Made by a program: the position numbers and the translations under genes
Shown: positions 43,472-54,235 of the stretch, piece after piece
Numbering within the stretch: position 1 is the first letter of the stretch
How the letters are laid out: each line of letters starts with the position of its first letter
Assembly (NCBI RefSeq): GCF_000234665.1
Contig: NC_018335.1
Span: 372,001 to 436,000, forward strand
Length of the DNA: 64,000 nucleotides
Direction of reading: 5' to 3'
Source: Leishmania mexicana MHOM/GT/2001/U1103
Lineage: Eukaryota > Euglenozoa > Kinetoplastea > Trypanosomatida > Trypanosomatidae
The notes under the pieces: model-generated
Database searches by the model: none
What the model saw: only the letters and a program-made list of their open reading frames with translations
Told to the model about the DNA's origin: nothing

Positions 43472-43717
43472 ATGCCGGCGCACAAGACGCTTCCCAACCT
43501 CAACCACTTCATGGAGAAACGGATTGTGGTGAAGATACAAGGTGGCCGTTCCATCTCCGGCGTGCTGCGGGGTGTTGACGAGCACATGAGCATTGTGCTA
43601 CACGACGCCATGGATGAGACCCGCAACGCAGCTGTCAGCGGCGAGGCCAGGATGGCTCTCGGCACCACGGTGATCCGTGGCAGCGCCATCGTCGAGATCG
43701 TGAGCGCCGGTGTTTGA
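43472..43717 (+). CDS. SMG: Small nuclear ribonucleoprotein Sm-G
   Basis: 81 residues, close to human SmG (76). One of seven Sm proteins that ring the Sm site of spliceosomal and spliced-leader snRNAs, essential for trans-splicing. It has an Sm1 motif ([20 protein letters not shown], residues ~17-36, then HMSIVLHDA) and Sm2 ([12 protein letters not shown], ~66-77). The opening [15 protein letters not shown] resembles SmG's PPELKKFMDKKLSLK. LSm7 is the closest alternative, but that protein is longer with a C-terminal extension. Start is ATG 43472. Confidence 0.88.
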   Translation: MPAHKTLPNLNHFMEKRIVVKIQGGRSISGVLRGVDEHMSIVLHDAMDETRNAAVSGEARMALGTTVIRGSAIVEIVSAGV

Positions 43718-45064
43718 GACGGTGAGATACCGCATGTGACACCAGGACGAACAAGGGCCGCATGTAAAGGATTTTTCTGTCGTGCCGCGTCCTTGGAGGA
43801 GAGAGGGCTGCCACGGCCACCTGGGCCGCATACGTTTTCGTAAATAAATGAGAAGTCGGTGTGCGCGTGTCTTTTTTGTCTGGGAGAGTGTCGTCTGCGT
43901 AGATGATGAGAGAGGTCTTTCTTACTGTGTGTATGTGTGTGTGTGTCTCCGTGTCTCCGGCTCTGCGTGTCTGGTTTTTGTCCAGTGCCTTCAGCCCAAC
44001 CCCTGCTCTCCCTCATCTTTCGGCCTCTTCGGACCTGTCTGTCGTCTACCTTTCCTACCGCATGCCACGGAAGGGTGCGTGCCGACGCGGGTGAGGGACA
44101 CGGGCTGTGCAGGCACAAGCGGTCCGCGGATGCGGTGAGATGTGGCAGGACGACGTACACCCTGCAAGAGAACAGAACCCCCGTCGCAGACAACACGAAT
44201 AGTCGGAAGTGGTGGACGGATCCACTCATGGCGAGATGCGAAGCACAGCAGAACGAGAGTGCGAGAGAGTGCGTGCGCCGCCGTGTGCTCTTGTGCGTCG
44301 CCTTCAGATCTCCACGCATCCTTGCTTTGACACAAGGTGTTGCGCTCGATTCGTTGCGTGATGACCTCCACCGCTTGCCATGCGGCGCGATAGAGTGCGC
44401 GCCCTCACCATATGGATACCAAGCTCGCGAGCTGCCTCACATGCTGCCTGTACGGATGCTTTCATCTGTGGCGTTCATTGCTACTCTTGTACCCGCTTCC
44501 GTCGACCCTGTCCCTATCTGCTGCTCTCTCCTTCTCCCTCTCTCTATGCCTGTCGGTCGGTCGGTCTCTTTTTCTCACTCGCGCACATCGACAACTCCCT
44601 ATTGCCGTACCGTGTCACACGTGGCTCCACGAATAACGGAGCGCTTAGGACATCGAGTACACTCGCCTTGTTTGGTGCTCTCTAGCTCTTTTTTTCCTTT
44701 GTCTTTGGGTGCTCTCCGAGTCGCTGGCCGCTCGCTCTTCTCAGACGGTTGCACCCGCCACGAACCAGAAATAACAGGGTGCAGGCACCAAGGGAGCCGC
44801 CAACACACGCGCGCAGGCTGACACTCGACATCCTCCTCTCCTCGACTTAGGTCGCATCTCTACTCATCACATTCGCATGTAGAAACGCAAGCCCAACCAC
44901 GGACCGCTGCTCTTGTGTCTCTAGTTGTCCCGCTCAGCCGTTACTATCGTATGTGTGCTGGTCTTTCCCTCGCGCCGTTCATCACCTCACGCGCTTCATC
45001 TCGTACTTGTCTGTAACGCCGGTCACGACTCGAAGAGCACAAAACAACAGCAACAACCACGAAA
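43718..45064. other. Spacer between Sm-G and the small membrane protein gene
   Basis: Sm-G 3' UTR and pyrimidine-rich spacer with TG runs near 43925-43950. A 294-codon frame (43937-44821) has no recognisable features and is read as spacer. Nothing else seen. Confidence 0.6.
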
Positions 45065-45631
45065 ATGGCCGGCTTAGACGTTGCCTGGATTCCGTTCACG
45101 GTGATGTACTTGCTGTACCTCATCCCACCGACCCTGATGGAAGTGTACTCGTACTACAGCCGTGGTGGCCTCGTCCGCTTCGAAGATCTCAAGTACGATG
45201 ATAGCTTCTGTCCACAGTACCAATGGAACCGCGACACGGAGGTGTACTACAAGCGCTTCCTCGACCGCCCGACCAGCGAGGCCGGCAAGGCGTTCTTTTC
45301 ATGGTTGGACTGGAGCTCGGAGTCCTACGACCGTACTATTTACATCCTGCGTCGAAACTTAGCAAAGCAGGACGGCGAGGTGAGTCCCTGGTGGCGGTAC
45401 GTTTACGGCCCCTTCATCTTCAACTGGCCCAAGAAGACTTGGCTGCGCGGCGACGATGCCGCGTGCCGGAAGGCGCCGGCGTGGGGTGTGGACGGCGAGG
45501 CGCGTGCCCGCAAAGAGTACGAGGAGGCGAAGGCAAAGGGCTTCAACAAGAACTATCATTACCAGATTATGCGTAAGATACGCCGTGAGCAGGCGCTGAA
45601 GGCGGCACAGGTGAAGGCGGCGATTGAGTAA
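45065..45631 (+). CDS. Conserved-looking 188-residue protein with one N-terminal membrane segment
   Basis: Not recognised. The protein opens with a hydrophobic segment (about residues 7-25, AWIPFTVMYLLYLIPPTLM) that is a likely transmembrane helix. A Tyr/Trp/Asp-rich region follows (FCPQYQWNRDTEVYYKRFLD, FFSWLDWSSESYD), then WWRYVYGPFIFNWPKKTWLRG and a charged Lys/Ala/Arg-rich C-terminal helix. High aromatic content, small size, one membrane anchor and a basic tail are typical of accessory subunits of mitochondrial respiratory complexes, but that is only an analogy. The coding call is strong: steady G/C-ending codons, a clean ATG with AAA just upstream, and no low-complexity sequence. Confidence 0.8.
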   Translation: MAGLDVAWIPFTVMYLLYLIPPTLMEVYSYYSRGGLVRFEDLKYDDSFCPQYQWNRDTEVYYKRFLDRPTSEAGKAFFSWLDWSSESYDRTIYILRRNLAKQDGEVSPWWRYVYGPFIFNWPKKTWLRGDDAACRKAPAWGVDGEARARKEYEEAKAKGFNKNYHYQIMRKIRREQALKAAQVKAAIE

Positions 45632-47755
45632 GGAAGACGGAGCACAAGCCGAACACGTGATTGTTTCGGCCGTCTTCATGCTTGAGCTCTGTTTTGTCTC
45701 TCTTCTAGTCGCTTGTATGCACTGTTGCTCTCCCCGATGCAAAAGCGGGGTTTGTCTGCTCTTCCTGACTCGTTCTCAAGACTGAAGGTAGGTGTGTAGC
45801 GGAGCTGTTGTGCTTGTGCGCTGGGGTTGTCTCCCTCTTCATAGCATCGGTTGTCGTTGTGTGATCGGGGCCTCTAGGACGCTGTAGCAGCCTGTTCTAG
45901 ACCTTTTCCGCGAGCTTCACTAGCATTCCTCTCTTTCTCTCTGTTCGTGGATGCTTGGTAGTTTTATTCATGCGTGTGCGCGCGCGCAATTGTGGTGGAT
46001 GATGCGCGCCTTACAACATCCTCCCCGCGATGTTATCCTGCCTGCCAAGAAACAAAATAGAAAGCAAACAACGAAGAAAACACGGCACGCCAAGCGAAGC
46101 GGCGCTTACGAAAGGAAGGATTGCGCACACAGTCCCCTCCCCCCACCCCAACGCGGCTAACTCACTCTGTACACTTTGTTTTGAAACAAAGCATTGGCCC
46201 TCCTTGCCTCGAACGTACACACGCACACACACATATATATTTACATAGGTGACTTGTTTCCGAATCCGCTGAACCGGGTCCTGTAGTGCGTCGCCTGAGA
46301 ATCACCTCTTCATGAGCAGCGGTTGCTGCCACACGTTACTTCTCAATGCTGTCTTTTCCCGTGGTCCGTCTCTCTCTCTTGTTCTCGCACACGTGCTCCA
46401 TTCCTTCTGCGCTTGACCGTCCTGTAACAACGCCACGCTGCCAAACCCTGTGTTATTTTTTTTGTTTTTTTTCCCCACGGATTATAACCAATGCGCGCAC
46501 CCGTTCTTCGAACGCATCTGCCCACCGACGCGCACGCGCACCGACTTGGCATTCCTTTCCAAGTCGAGTTCAGTGTGCCTCTTCGCCGCGCATGGACTCA
46601 AGGTCTCTCTACTCTTTTTATGTTTTCGAATATTTGCGCTCGTGTCATCGACGTCCCCGTCTATCACGCAAGCCAGACGAGAACGCCTTCGCTCTCCCCC
46701 TCCTTCCACTTCTTCCATACCCCAGGGGTGATCCATTTTGCAAGCTGTGGGCCTTCCCACAGTACGTGTCCGTGTGTCTGTGGGCCTCCCCACGACTAGC
46801 GAGGATATCCTTTACGGACAGACGAAGCGGCGCTTGTCACTCAAGCAGGTCGCCCCCCCCCCCCGCTCCAGCTCTCGCTCGCTCTGTCAAGTGCACACGT
46901 GAAACGGCACCCCTGCGAAACGGTCTTGCTGCCGTGCATGCGCCATTGACAGCTGTGTCGATCCCTTGTTTTTGGCTCGGTTTTCGCCGTATAGGTGGGC
47001 CGCTGCTACCGGGTCTCGTTGTCGACCCTCGCTCTCTCTCTCTCTGATACGGTGGGCAGCAGTCACCACGGCACAGAGGCGTAGAAGTGAGCACCGCTTG
47101 CTGAAGATATCCTTGCAATACCATTTCGCCAAGGACGCCTCCTCGACACTCCCCCTTGTCAACACGCGCGCTCATTGTTTTTGATTTTTCTTTGCCGCCG
47201 CCTCGCTTGTGTGTGTCTCTCCTTCTGCTCCAGGAGCCTTAATTCGCAGAAGACCAGAGCTGCTCGGCACGCCCCCACTCCCCTCAACCCCTCACCACCA
47301 CCCCTCTCCTCCTCTCTCTTTGTCTTGCCGTCTTCCTTGGTCCCCGCTTCTTCGATTTCATCTGGCCAGCTGTTGCCCCTCTGCTGCTGAGGTTCAGATC
47401 GCCTGCAGACTTTTGCTAATTCATCAGTGACGTCGTTGTCTGCGAATCACGCTACTGATATTATATTCGGTTCACTCTTGGTTCTCTCAACTGCTTCCGT
47501 CTGACGTTGCTGCCGTGCACGTGCATCTTACTGCCTCGCGTCTTCTTGCTCGCGTTGCCATCTCCTGCGGTGTGGTTGTCGAGGGACAAGGCCATTTCGT
47601 TCTTTTTTTTTCGTGCTGTTGAGCCCACCCTTCTCTCTCTGCCTTTCCTCGTGTACTCTAGCTTGACGGCTGCTGGTGCAGATTTCTGTGCGCCACTTGG
47701 AGCACACCTCAGCCACGGTACATTCCGTGTGACGTCCTCACCTTAGTCACAAAGC
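45632..47755. other. Spacer before the HECT ligase gene
   Basis: About 2.1 kb, T/C-rich, with an A-rich stretch near 46047-46080, a CA/TA tract near 46223-46240, a C run at 46852-46864 and several long C/T tracts (for example 47265-47330). No credible gene; frames such as 46346-47047 read as simple sequence. Confidence 0.6.
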
Positions 47756-50700
47756 ATGGACGGCTTTCGCTTTTACATGGAGGGGGTCGGCCTTCCGGAA
47801 GGGAGCATGCGGCGTGTGAACGCTGAGCTTATAGGCGCCATCAACAGCCCCGACCCAATGGTCCAGCACAGCGGCTTGCAGATGTTGTGCGATCAACTCA
47901 CGATGAGCTCCTTCATTTCGCCGTCCACGATGGCCACTATCCCGCTCGTTTTACCGTCGCTGCTTCGGTGCATCGCGTCGTCGCAGGTGCGCGAGGTGTT
48001 TATCACGGCCGCCCGCGCGCTCACCTACATCATTGACGCCTTTCCTCGCACCTTCGAGACGTTCCCAACCCGTGACACCTTGATGGAAGTGCTGCTGCAG
48101 CACCTCCGCTCCATCCAGGATGTGGAGCTGTCGGAGCAGTGCATCACCTGCTTGGAGATGATCACGCGGAGTCAGATGGGAAGCCGCGAGCTGCTGCGCA
48201 ACGACGGCGTTGAGGCGGTGCTTGGCTTCGCCGACTTCTTCACCCTCCACAAGCAACGTCAAATTTGGACCATTGTGCAACGGCTCGTCGGCGAGATGGA
48301 CGAGAGCAGTGTGCGGCACATTACTGCTTGCCTTCCCACACTGCGGATCGGCATGACGAACAACGACTCCGAGATACGTCAAAAGGCGATCGCCACACTG
48401 GCGCAGGCCATCGAAGGTGTCAAGACGGACCGGGCCACCGTAGAGACCGTGTTCGGCGACGCGGCAGACCGCATCGCAGTCCTCCTCCACGAGCGTGACG
48501 TCAACGACGACACAATGTCGTCAGCGCTGTCCCTCTTGTACGCAGGTGTGCAGTGGAGCGCCGGCATCGCCGCCTCAGTGATCCAAAGCGATTTGTTCAA
48601 CACGCTGCTCTCCTTACTGCAACCAGCGCCGCTTCCAGCGGTAGTGGCGGAGCAGTACACCGCCCCATCGGCGGCTGGAAGGGCTGGGCACCGCGGCGCG
48701 GTGGCGGAGATGGTAGTGGGAGGTGACTCTGGAAGGGACTCTGGTGGTGACGCTGGTACTGAGCCAGCAGCTGCGCGGACGACGATGCTCACCTCGCACC
48801 AGCGCACCATCGTGTGCCGACTTTTGGCCTCTCTGCTGATTCCGTACAGGGCCGGCGCTGCTGAGGAGCTCGAGCGGCTGGAGATGCTGACACAGCGGCC
48901 ACTCCTCACTGGCGCCCCGGCCCATGGCAACCGGTCGGGGATGGACGACGGTGATGGCTACGACGAGGACTACACGACGGAGGAGGACGAGGACGGGGAG
49001 GAGATGCATGACTTTGACGATGACAGCGACGCCGACACGACTCTGACGCACCTGCGTCAGAGGGTGGCGCAAGAGCAGGGCCTCAAGATTGAGACGAAGC
49101 CGGCGTACGCCCGGTGCCGTGCCTCCGGTTTCATGTGCGATGGATGCGGAAAGAACTGCACTCCCGGTGACTGGTACCGGTGCAACGAGTGCCCGGACAA
49201 GGACTACTGCACTGCCTGCGTTTTGGAGCACTACAAGGACGATCACGATGGTCAGCACAGCTACACAGATATGGAGCAGGTAGTGGGGGCCGCGGCGCGC
49301 AATCGGGACAAGCTGGAGCTGTACCGCAAATCGCCTCAGCTGCTCCAGCGTGTCTTGGAAGCCATTCCCACGGTTGTCGGTGTGTGCATCTCCTCTGAGC
49401 TTGTTGCGGTGCGGACGTCATGCCTCGACTTTCTGGTTAGCGCGGTGGACATGGCCTCCACGGAGCAGCTTCTCGCGAGTGAAATCACGAAGGTCTCGCT
49501 CGGTGAGTCTCTCAACAACAATCTTCGCGGCGCCGATCTGCTCTGCAACGCTCTCGCGGTCGCTCTGGCGGGACGGCTGTTGCAAAAGCTAAGTGACATC
49601 TATCAAGTTCAGTTTGTGCGCGAGGGCGTGAAGCTGAGTCTGCAAGTGCTGAAGCAGCGCTGCAAGGTGAAGGGAAGGACGACACTCACGCGTGAGGCGC
49701 GCGCAGCCTTGATAACCTGCACGGCCGGCTGGGGCACCATCATCGGCACCGAGGCGTCAATACTGCTCCAGCGCTTTCTTGATGTTGAGGATGAGCAGGC
49801 AACCGAGTCCCTGCGTCGCGTCGTCGAGGAGCTCCGTCAAGATCACTTCAGCACCGCGGTTGGGCTGCTGCGTGACGTGCTCGCTGGTGACGTTACGGCT
49901 TTTGAGTTTTTCTCGAGCGGCGTTGTGCGGGAGCTGCGGAGCTGCTTAAGCCGCCAGCAGAACATCTACGCAGTGATGCACCTGGTCGCTACGCTCTCCA
50001 CGTCTCCCGCCACGACGAGAGGTGCGAAAGCGAAAAAGAGTGCTGGCGTGGCGCCGACACTAGCTGCCACCACCGCTGGGCGGGTGGGTCACGGCAGTGG
50101 TAGCCTGCTCTCCCACTTTGTGCACCACTTACACACAATACTGACCCTCCTCGACGACTTTGCCGTGCCCACGTACGACTTCATCGGCGGCGTTCACAAC
50201 TACTTTGTCGTCTCCTTCGAACCTCATCGCGCGTCTGTCGCCGTCGCTGGCGACACAACGGCGGGCACCTCCCCTCCCAGTGTACGCGGCGACGGCGACA
50301 GCGCTGTTTCGCCGCGGCAGTGCATCAAGGCTCGCATTCGACCCATCTCTAGCGTGAGCGCCATGGCGCAGGTTCTGCAGCAGGAGGTGCTGCAGCAGGA
50401 GAGCGAGGAAGGAGACAACGCCGACGGCGAAGAAGGCGAAGCCGTGACAAACGTCCTGCCCGACTTGCACCCGCGGCACTCCCCTACGTCCCGCGACGCA
50501 GAAGCACCTGTGCCAGCCGGTCCCTCGTCCCCGGCTTCAGCACCAGAGAACAGCAGCATATGGATTCGCTATGGCACACATGTGCTGCCGCTGTCGATGA
50601 CGATGCTGCAGATCATGGAGCACCTCGTCCTTCCTGCAGCGGCGGCCTCCGAACAGGAGGCGCGAGGCAGCCACCACGACAATGCCGAAAGAAGGGCGAA

Positions 50701-52645
50701 GCCGCCTCTCCAGCAACGCGGAAAGCGCGACGACACCACCGCGTCAGAGGAGGGCGCACACGAGGAGGAGGGAGCCCGGCACGGCGCCCACAGCCGTCCC
50801 GCTCCGCTGGCCACATCGACCGCCGCCGGGTACTCCCTGCAGCGACCTGTCGTCCTCTACTACAGCACTGCCCCATATAACCCGCAGTACTACTCCTTGT
50901 TCAAGGTCCCCAATGCATTCCCTGCCAGCGGCAATCCACAGGCACCGCTGCAGGTGCGCCTGCCGTCGGAGGACCGCAAGCCGAGGGCGGTGTGGGACGT
51001 TCAAGAGCAGCTTGCTGGCGCCTTCCCCTACAGCAAGCACGTGCTCTCCGACAGCCAGCGAGATGTACTAGGGCTGCTCGGCACGCTGTACGCCGCGGTA
51101 GCGAACTGGGCGGTGCTTCTCAACTATGTGCGAGCGCAAGCCGCTGCGGAGTCGAAGCATCTGCGTGGCATCGACGCCGCATGCATTTTGAGCACCTTCG
51201 CCCCCGCCATCTCAATCGCTGAGTTTCAGCACGCGAAGCTCAACAACAAAGCGATTCAGCAGTGCTCTCAGATGCTGCTGGCTGGCCAGCAACGTGGCAC
51301 GTGGGCGGTGAAACTCGCCCTGGATTGCACCTACCTTTTCAGCTACTCGACGCGCAAGTTCCTCTTCGACGTCGGCTTCACGTCGACGGATCGCTGCTTG
51401 ATTCAAATGCGCAAGTACAGGGAACTCTTTGGCTTGAATGAACTGCGGATGTCGAGTGAGCAAATGAGAGGCATCTACGGTCAGCTGAAGAAGGAGACAA
51501 AGCGCGTGTGGCGCGAGGACGTCCTGGAGTGCGCGAAGAAGGTGCTCAGCGCGCAGGACGCGCGGGCGCGGAACCGTGTCTGGAGCTTTCACTTCTACAA
51601 CGAAAACGGCTGGGGCGATGGCCCGACGCGCGAGTTCTACACCCTCGTCAGCCAAGAGCTGCGGCAGCGCAAGCTGGGGCTCTGGCGTGACGGCAACGAG
51701 GCCGCAGGTGACACTGAGTACAGTACCGCCGCCTATGGCTTGTTCCCGAAACCGGTGCTCCCCGGGTCGACTCAGGAGGAGGATCACTTGGTGCCTTTCT
51801 TCCGTCTTATTGGGCGCTTTATTGGACGTGCCCTCGTCGACGAGCACGTGCCCGGCCTCCCGCTCTCACCGGTCTTCCTCCGCCTCTTGCGCGGTGACGT
51901 GTGCGGGGTCCACGATGTGCAGGACCTCAGTGAGGAAGTCGGGCGTCTGCTGGTTGCTATGGCGGGAGCCGCCGCGAGTGGGCACGCGCGCGTGCAGCTG
52001 CCAGGGCAGACGAAAGCGGTGGAGGTGCAGGACCTCGGTCTCGACTTCACGCTCCCGGGCGACGACAGTGTGGAGCTGTGTGTGAATGGGGCGAAGACGG
52101 CGGTGACGGCGAACAACATGATGGCCTACTGTGACGCCGTGACGAGCTTTTTGCTCGATCGCGGGGTTGCAGCGGCGGTGCATGCCCTCCGCGAGGGCTT
52201 CCACTGGTACATACCGCTGGTGGCGCTGCAGATGCTCAGCGTGGACGAGTTGTACCGGCTCATCGCTGGCCACGAGACGGCAATCACGCGCGACGACTTT
52301 GAAAAGTACAGCAAGGCGAACTACGGGTACACCCTCAGCTGCAAGCATGTACAGTGGCTCTTTGACATCCTGGCCGCCTTCACGGTGGAGGAGCAGAGGC
52401 AGTTTTTTTTCTTCCTCACCGGGTCTGCGCACCTCCCTGTAGGCGGCTTGGGTCGACTGCGGCCGTCCTTTACGATTGTGCGGAAAACGTCCGAGGATGC
52501 CAGCATCAAGGAAGAGGACATGCTACCATCCGCCATGACGTGTCAGAATTACTTGAAGCTACCGCAGTACAACACGAAAGAGGAGATGGAGAAGAAGCTT
52601 CGCTTCGCCATAACCGAAGGCGGCGGCGTGTTCTTGCTCTCCTAG
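47756..52645 (+). CDS. UPL3: HECT E3 ubiquitin ligase of the UPL3/UFD4/TRIP12 type with a ZZ-like zinc finger
   Basis: 1629 residues. The HECT domain transfers ubiquitin from an E2 to its own Cys and then to substrates. Residues ~20-360 form an armadillo-like helical region (for example QHSGLQMLCDQL). An acidic stretch (~399-428) precedes a ZZ-like finger at ~452-506 (FMCDGCGKNC, WYRCNECPDKDYCTAC, H...H). The middle is low-complexity with Ala/Glu-rich inserts. The HECT domain runs from ~1266 to the end: WSFHFYNENGWGDGPTREFY, LVPFFRLIGRFIGRALVD, then the catalytic loop PSAMTCQNYLKLPQY with Cys1596 and a C-terminal GGGVFLLS. The order of ARM-like and HECT regions matches UFD4/TRIP12/UPL3; the embedded ZZ finger is not part of the yeast, plant or human proteins I know. 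It appears intact. Start is ATG 47756. Confidence 0.93.
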   Translation: MDGFRFYMEGVGLPEGSMRRVNAELIGAINSPDPMVQHSGLQMLCDQLTMSSFISPSTMATIPLVLPSLLRCIASSQVREVFITAARALTYIIDAFPRTFETFPTRDTLMEVLLQHLRSIQDVELSEQCITCLEMITRSQMGSRELLRNDGVEAVLGFADFFTLHKQRQIWTIVQRLVGEMDESSVRHITACLPTLRIGMTNNDSEIRQKAIATLAQAIEGVKTDRATVETVFGDAADRIAVLLHERDVNDDTMSSALSLLYAGVQWSAGIAASVIQSDLFNTLLSLLQPAPLPAVVAEQYTAPSAAGRAGHRGAVAEMVVGGDSGRDSGGDAGTEPAAARTTMLTSHQRTIVCRLLASLLIPYRAGAAEELERLEMLTQRPLLTGAPAHGNRSGMDDGDGYDEDYTTEEDEDGEEMHDFDDDSDADTTLTHLRQRVAQEQGLKIETKPAYARCRASGFMCDGCGKNCTPGDWYRCNECPDKDYCTACVLEHYKDDHDGQHSYTDMEQVVGAAARNRDKLELYRKSPQLLQRVLEAIPTVVGVCISSELVAVRTSCLDFLVSAVDMASTEQLLASEITKVSLGESLNNNLRGADLLCNALAVALAGRLLQKLSDIYQVQFVREGVKLSLQVLKQRCKVKGRTTLTREARAALITCTAGWGTIIGTEASILLQRFLDVEDEQATESLRRVVEELRQDHFSTAVGLLRDVLAGDVTAFEFFSSGVVRELRSCLSRQQNIYAVMHLVATLSTSPATTRGAKAKKSAGVAPTLAATTAGRVGHGSGSLLSHFVHHLHTILTLLDDFAVPTYDFIGGVHNYFVVSFEPHRASVAVAGDTTAGTSPPSVRGDGDSAVSPRQCIKARIRPISSVSAMAQVLQQEVLQQESEEGDNADGEEGEAVTNVLPDLHPRHSPTSRDAEAPVPAGPSSPASAPENSSIWIRYGTHVLPLSMTMLQIMEHLVLPAAAASEQEARGSHHDNAERRAKPPLQQRGKRDDTTASEEGAHEEEGARHGAHSRPAPLATSTAAGYSLQRPVVLYYSTAPYNPQYYSLFKVPNAFPASGNPQAPLQVRLPSEDRKPRAVWDVQEQLAGAFPYSKHVLSDSQRDVLGLLGTLYAAVANWAVLLNYVRAQAAAESKHLRGIDAACILSTFAPAISIAEFQHAKLNNKAIQQCSQMLLAGQQRGTWAVKLALDCTYLFSYSTRKFLFDVGFTSTDRCLIQMRKYRELFGLNELRMSSEQMRGIYGQLKKETKRVWREDVLECAKKVLSAQDARARNRVWSFHFYNENGWGDGPTREFYTLVSQELRQRKLGLWRDGNEAAGDTEYSTAAYGLFPKPVLPGSTQEEDHLVPFFRLIGRFIGRALVDEHVPGLPLSPVFLRLLRGDVCGVHDVQDLSEEVGRLLVAMAGAAASGHARVQLPGQTKAVEVQDLGLDFTLPGDDSVELCVNGAKTAVTANNMMAYCDAVTSFLLDRGVAAAVHALREGFHWYIPLVALQMLSVDELYRLIAGHETAITRDDFEKYSKANYGYTLSCKHVQWLFDILAAFTVEEQRQFFFFLTGSAHLPVGGLGRLRPSFTIVRKTSEDASIKEEDMLPSAMTCQNYLKLPQYNTKEEMEKKLRFAITEGGGVFLLS

Positions 52646-54235
52646 GTACCTCTGCGGTGGCCACAGGCTGTCAAAGCAGCTATATGTGACCGTATAGACG
52701 TTTGTTGCGGAGTGTGCTGGTTTCTCGACTTGCTCTTCGCTGATTTCGTTGTTGTGGATACTCTTCGTGCGGTATTGGTTCTGTATATTGTCTCGTCTGA
52801 CGCTGCTGCCGTGGAAGCCTCTTCGGCAGACCTCTTTGGTGGCCGTCTTCTCGTGTTGCTGGTCGAGGCGGGGGAGGAAACGTTTTGACTGGGAGGCTGT
52901 GCGGTGGTGCCCGCTACCAGTTCTTTCTCCCTCCTGGTTAGTTTACCGGCGACAATCAACGTATTTTATCGCACTCTCTCACGGTGCATCTCCGGCTACA
53001 ATGAACAGACACACGGACGCACACATCTATTCCCATTCATGTGGACTTCTGTGCGTGGTTCTAGCGGGGCGGGAGAGGGTGGCGGGAGAAGGGCAGGCGG
53101 GGCGCCTCCACCGCTTGGCTCAGCGAGTCCATCCCCTTCTCCTGGTTGCCGTGTTGACCCAGGTGGTGGATGGCGAAACTCCCGTAGAGGGACACATCAG
53201 ACTCTGTCCGCGGTCCTCTACTCACCGTTGACCAGACCAAACTCCCGTCTTGGCACGAAGTTGTGCACCTGCGTCTGTGCTCTGTTAGGGGTCCATGCCG
53301 CTTGGCATACTTGTGGACACCCTCTCTCCCCTGTCTCTTCTACTCTGTACGCCTGTACGCTCCACCGTCCTTCTCTCTCGTCCCTCCCTCTCTGGCTCTG
53401 TCTTGTGTGCTCGGCTCACGCTCCACGTTTCCTCCCCCCCCTCGCTTTCTCACCATTTCATGTCTCTCTGAACTCTACCCCCTTTCCACGAGTTTGGAAG
53501 TGATTTGACTTCGTTGCCGAAAGAGGACGTCGTTCAACGAAGAGGTGTCGGGAAGGGACGAACCGTAGGCAAAGAGCGCGCACTTTGAGCGGCATCGTGT
53601 GTGTCCTGCATTCGTATCCTCCCCCTCTCCATCTACCAGGCACACATACTCCCACCTCCCCCTCCCCCCACACACAATCGAATACGTGTGGCTTCTCTGA
53701 AAGGGGGAGTGCTGATTGAGAGGCCCCTCTCGAGTTTCCGTGTGTCAATTTCGCACACCATACCGGCACCGGGCAAGGGGACGGCGTTGTCTGTACTTCC
53801 CTCTCTCCCTCTGTGCCGCGCCATCTCACACTGAAGGCATTCCTCTTCTTGGTGGTTGTTTCTATGCGCGTGTGTATGTGCTAATCCATCCCGCTCCCTT
53901 CCCCGCCCTCCCCCTCTGCCTATCTGTGGTGGTCGTGCTCCTCCTCGTGCGCTCCATTTTCCCGTCAAGTGGACGTTGTATCATCGTGAGTGGCTTTTCT
54001 CGTGTTTTTGTTTTGTGTGTTTAATTTCGTTTGTGTTTCTGTGTGTGTGTGTGTGCTGTGTTGTGTTGGTGTACGGTGTGCGCCGAGCACGACACCCGAC
54101 GTCCGTCTTCCCTTTCTTGTGTGTTTCCATCAATACTCCATCTTCCGTTCCCGTCTCTCGTTGTTGTTGTTGTCTTTCTGTGTCGTTCTTGTGCGGCCGT
54201 CTTGGGAGTTATCGCGTCGCGCCGCGCTAATTGAC
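52646..54235. other. Spacer before exportin-1
   Basis: HECT-gene 3' UTR and long pyrimidine-rich spacer with a GT microsatellite at 54041-54054. The exportin frame is open back to 53990 but has no ATG before 54236. No other gene. Confidence 0.6.
54135..54208 (+). promoter_or_regulatory. Candidate trans-splice acceptor for exportin-1
   Basis: A TC/TTG-rich polypyrimidine tract (54135-54190) is followed by GGGAG, with AG at 54207-54208. This would leave a 5' UTR of about 27 bases before ATG 54236. Inferred from sequence only. Confidence 0.4.

Noticed and set aside
43937..44821. 294-codon open frame downstream of Sm-G
   Set aside because: No domain, codon texture of spacer DNA and Ser/Cys/Leu-heavy translation.
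53990..54235. N-terminal extension of exportin-1
   Set aside because: No ATG upstream of 54236 and the extension is T/G-rich simple sequence; the known family N-terminus starts at 54236.
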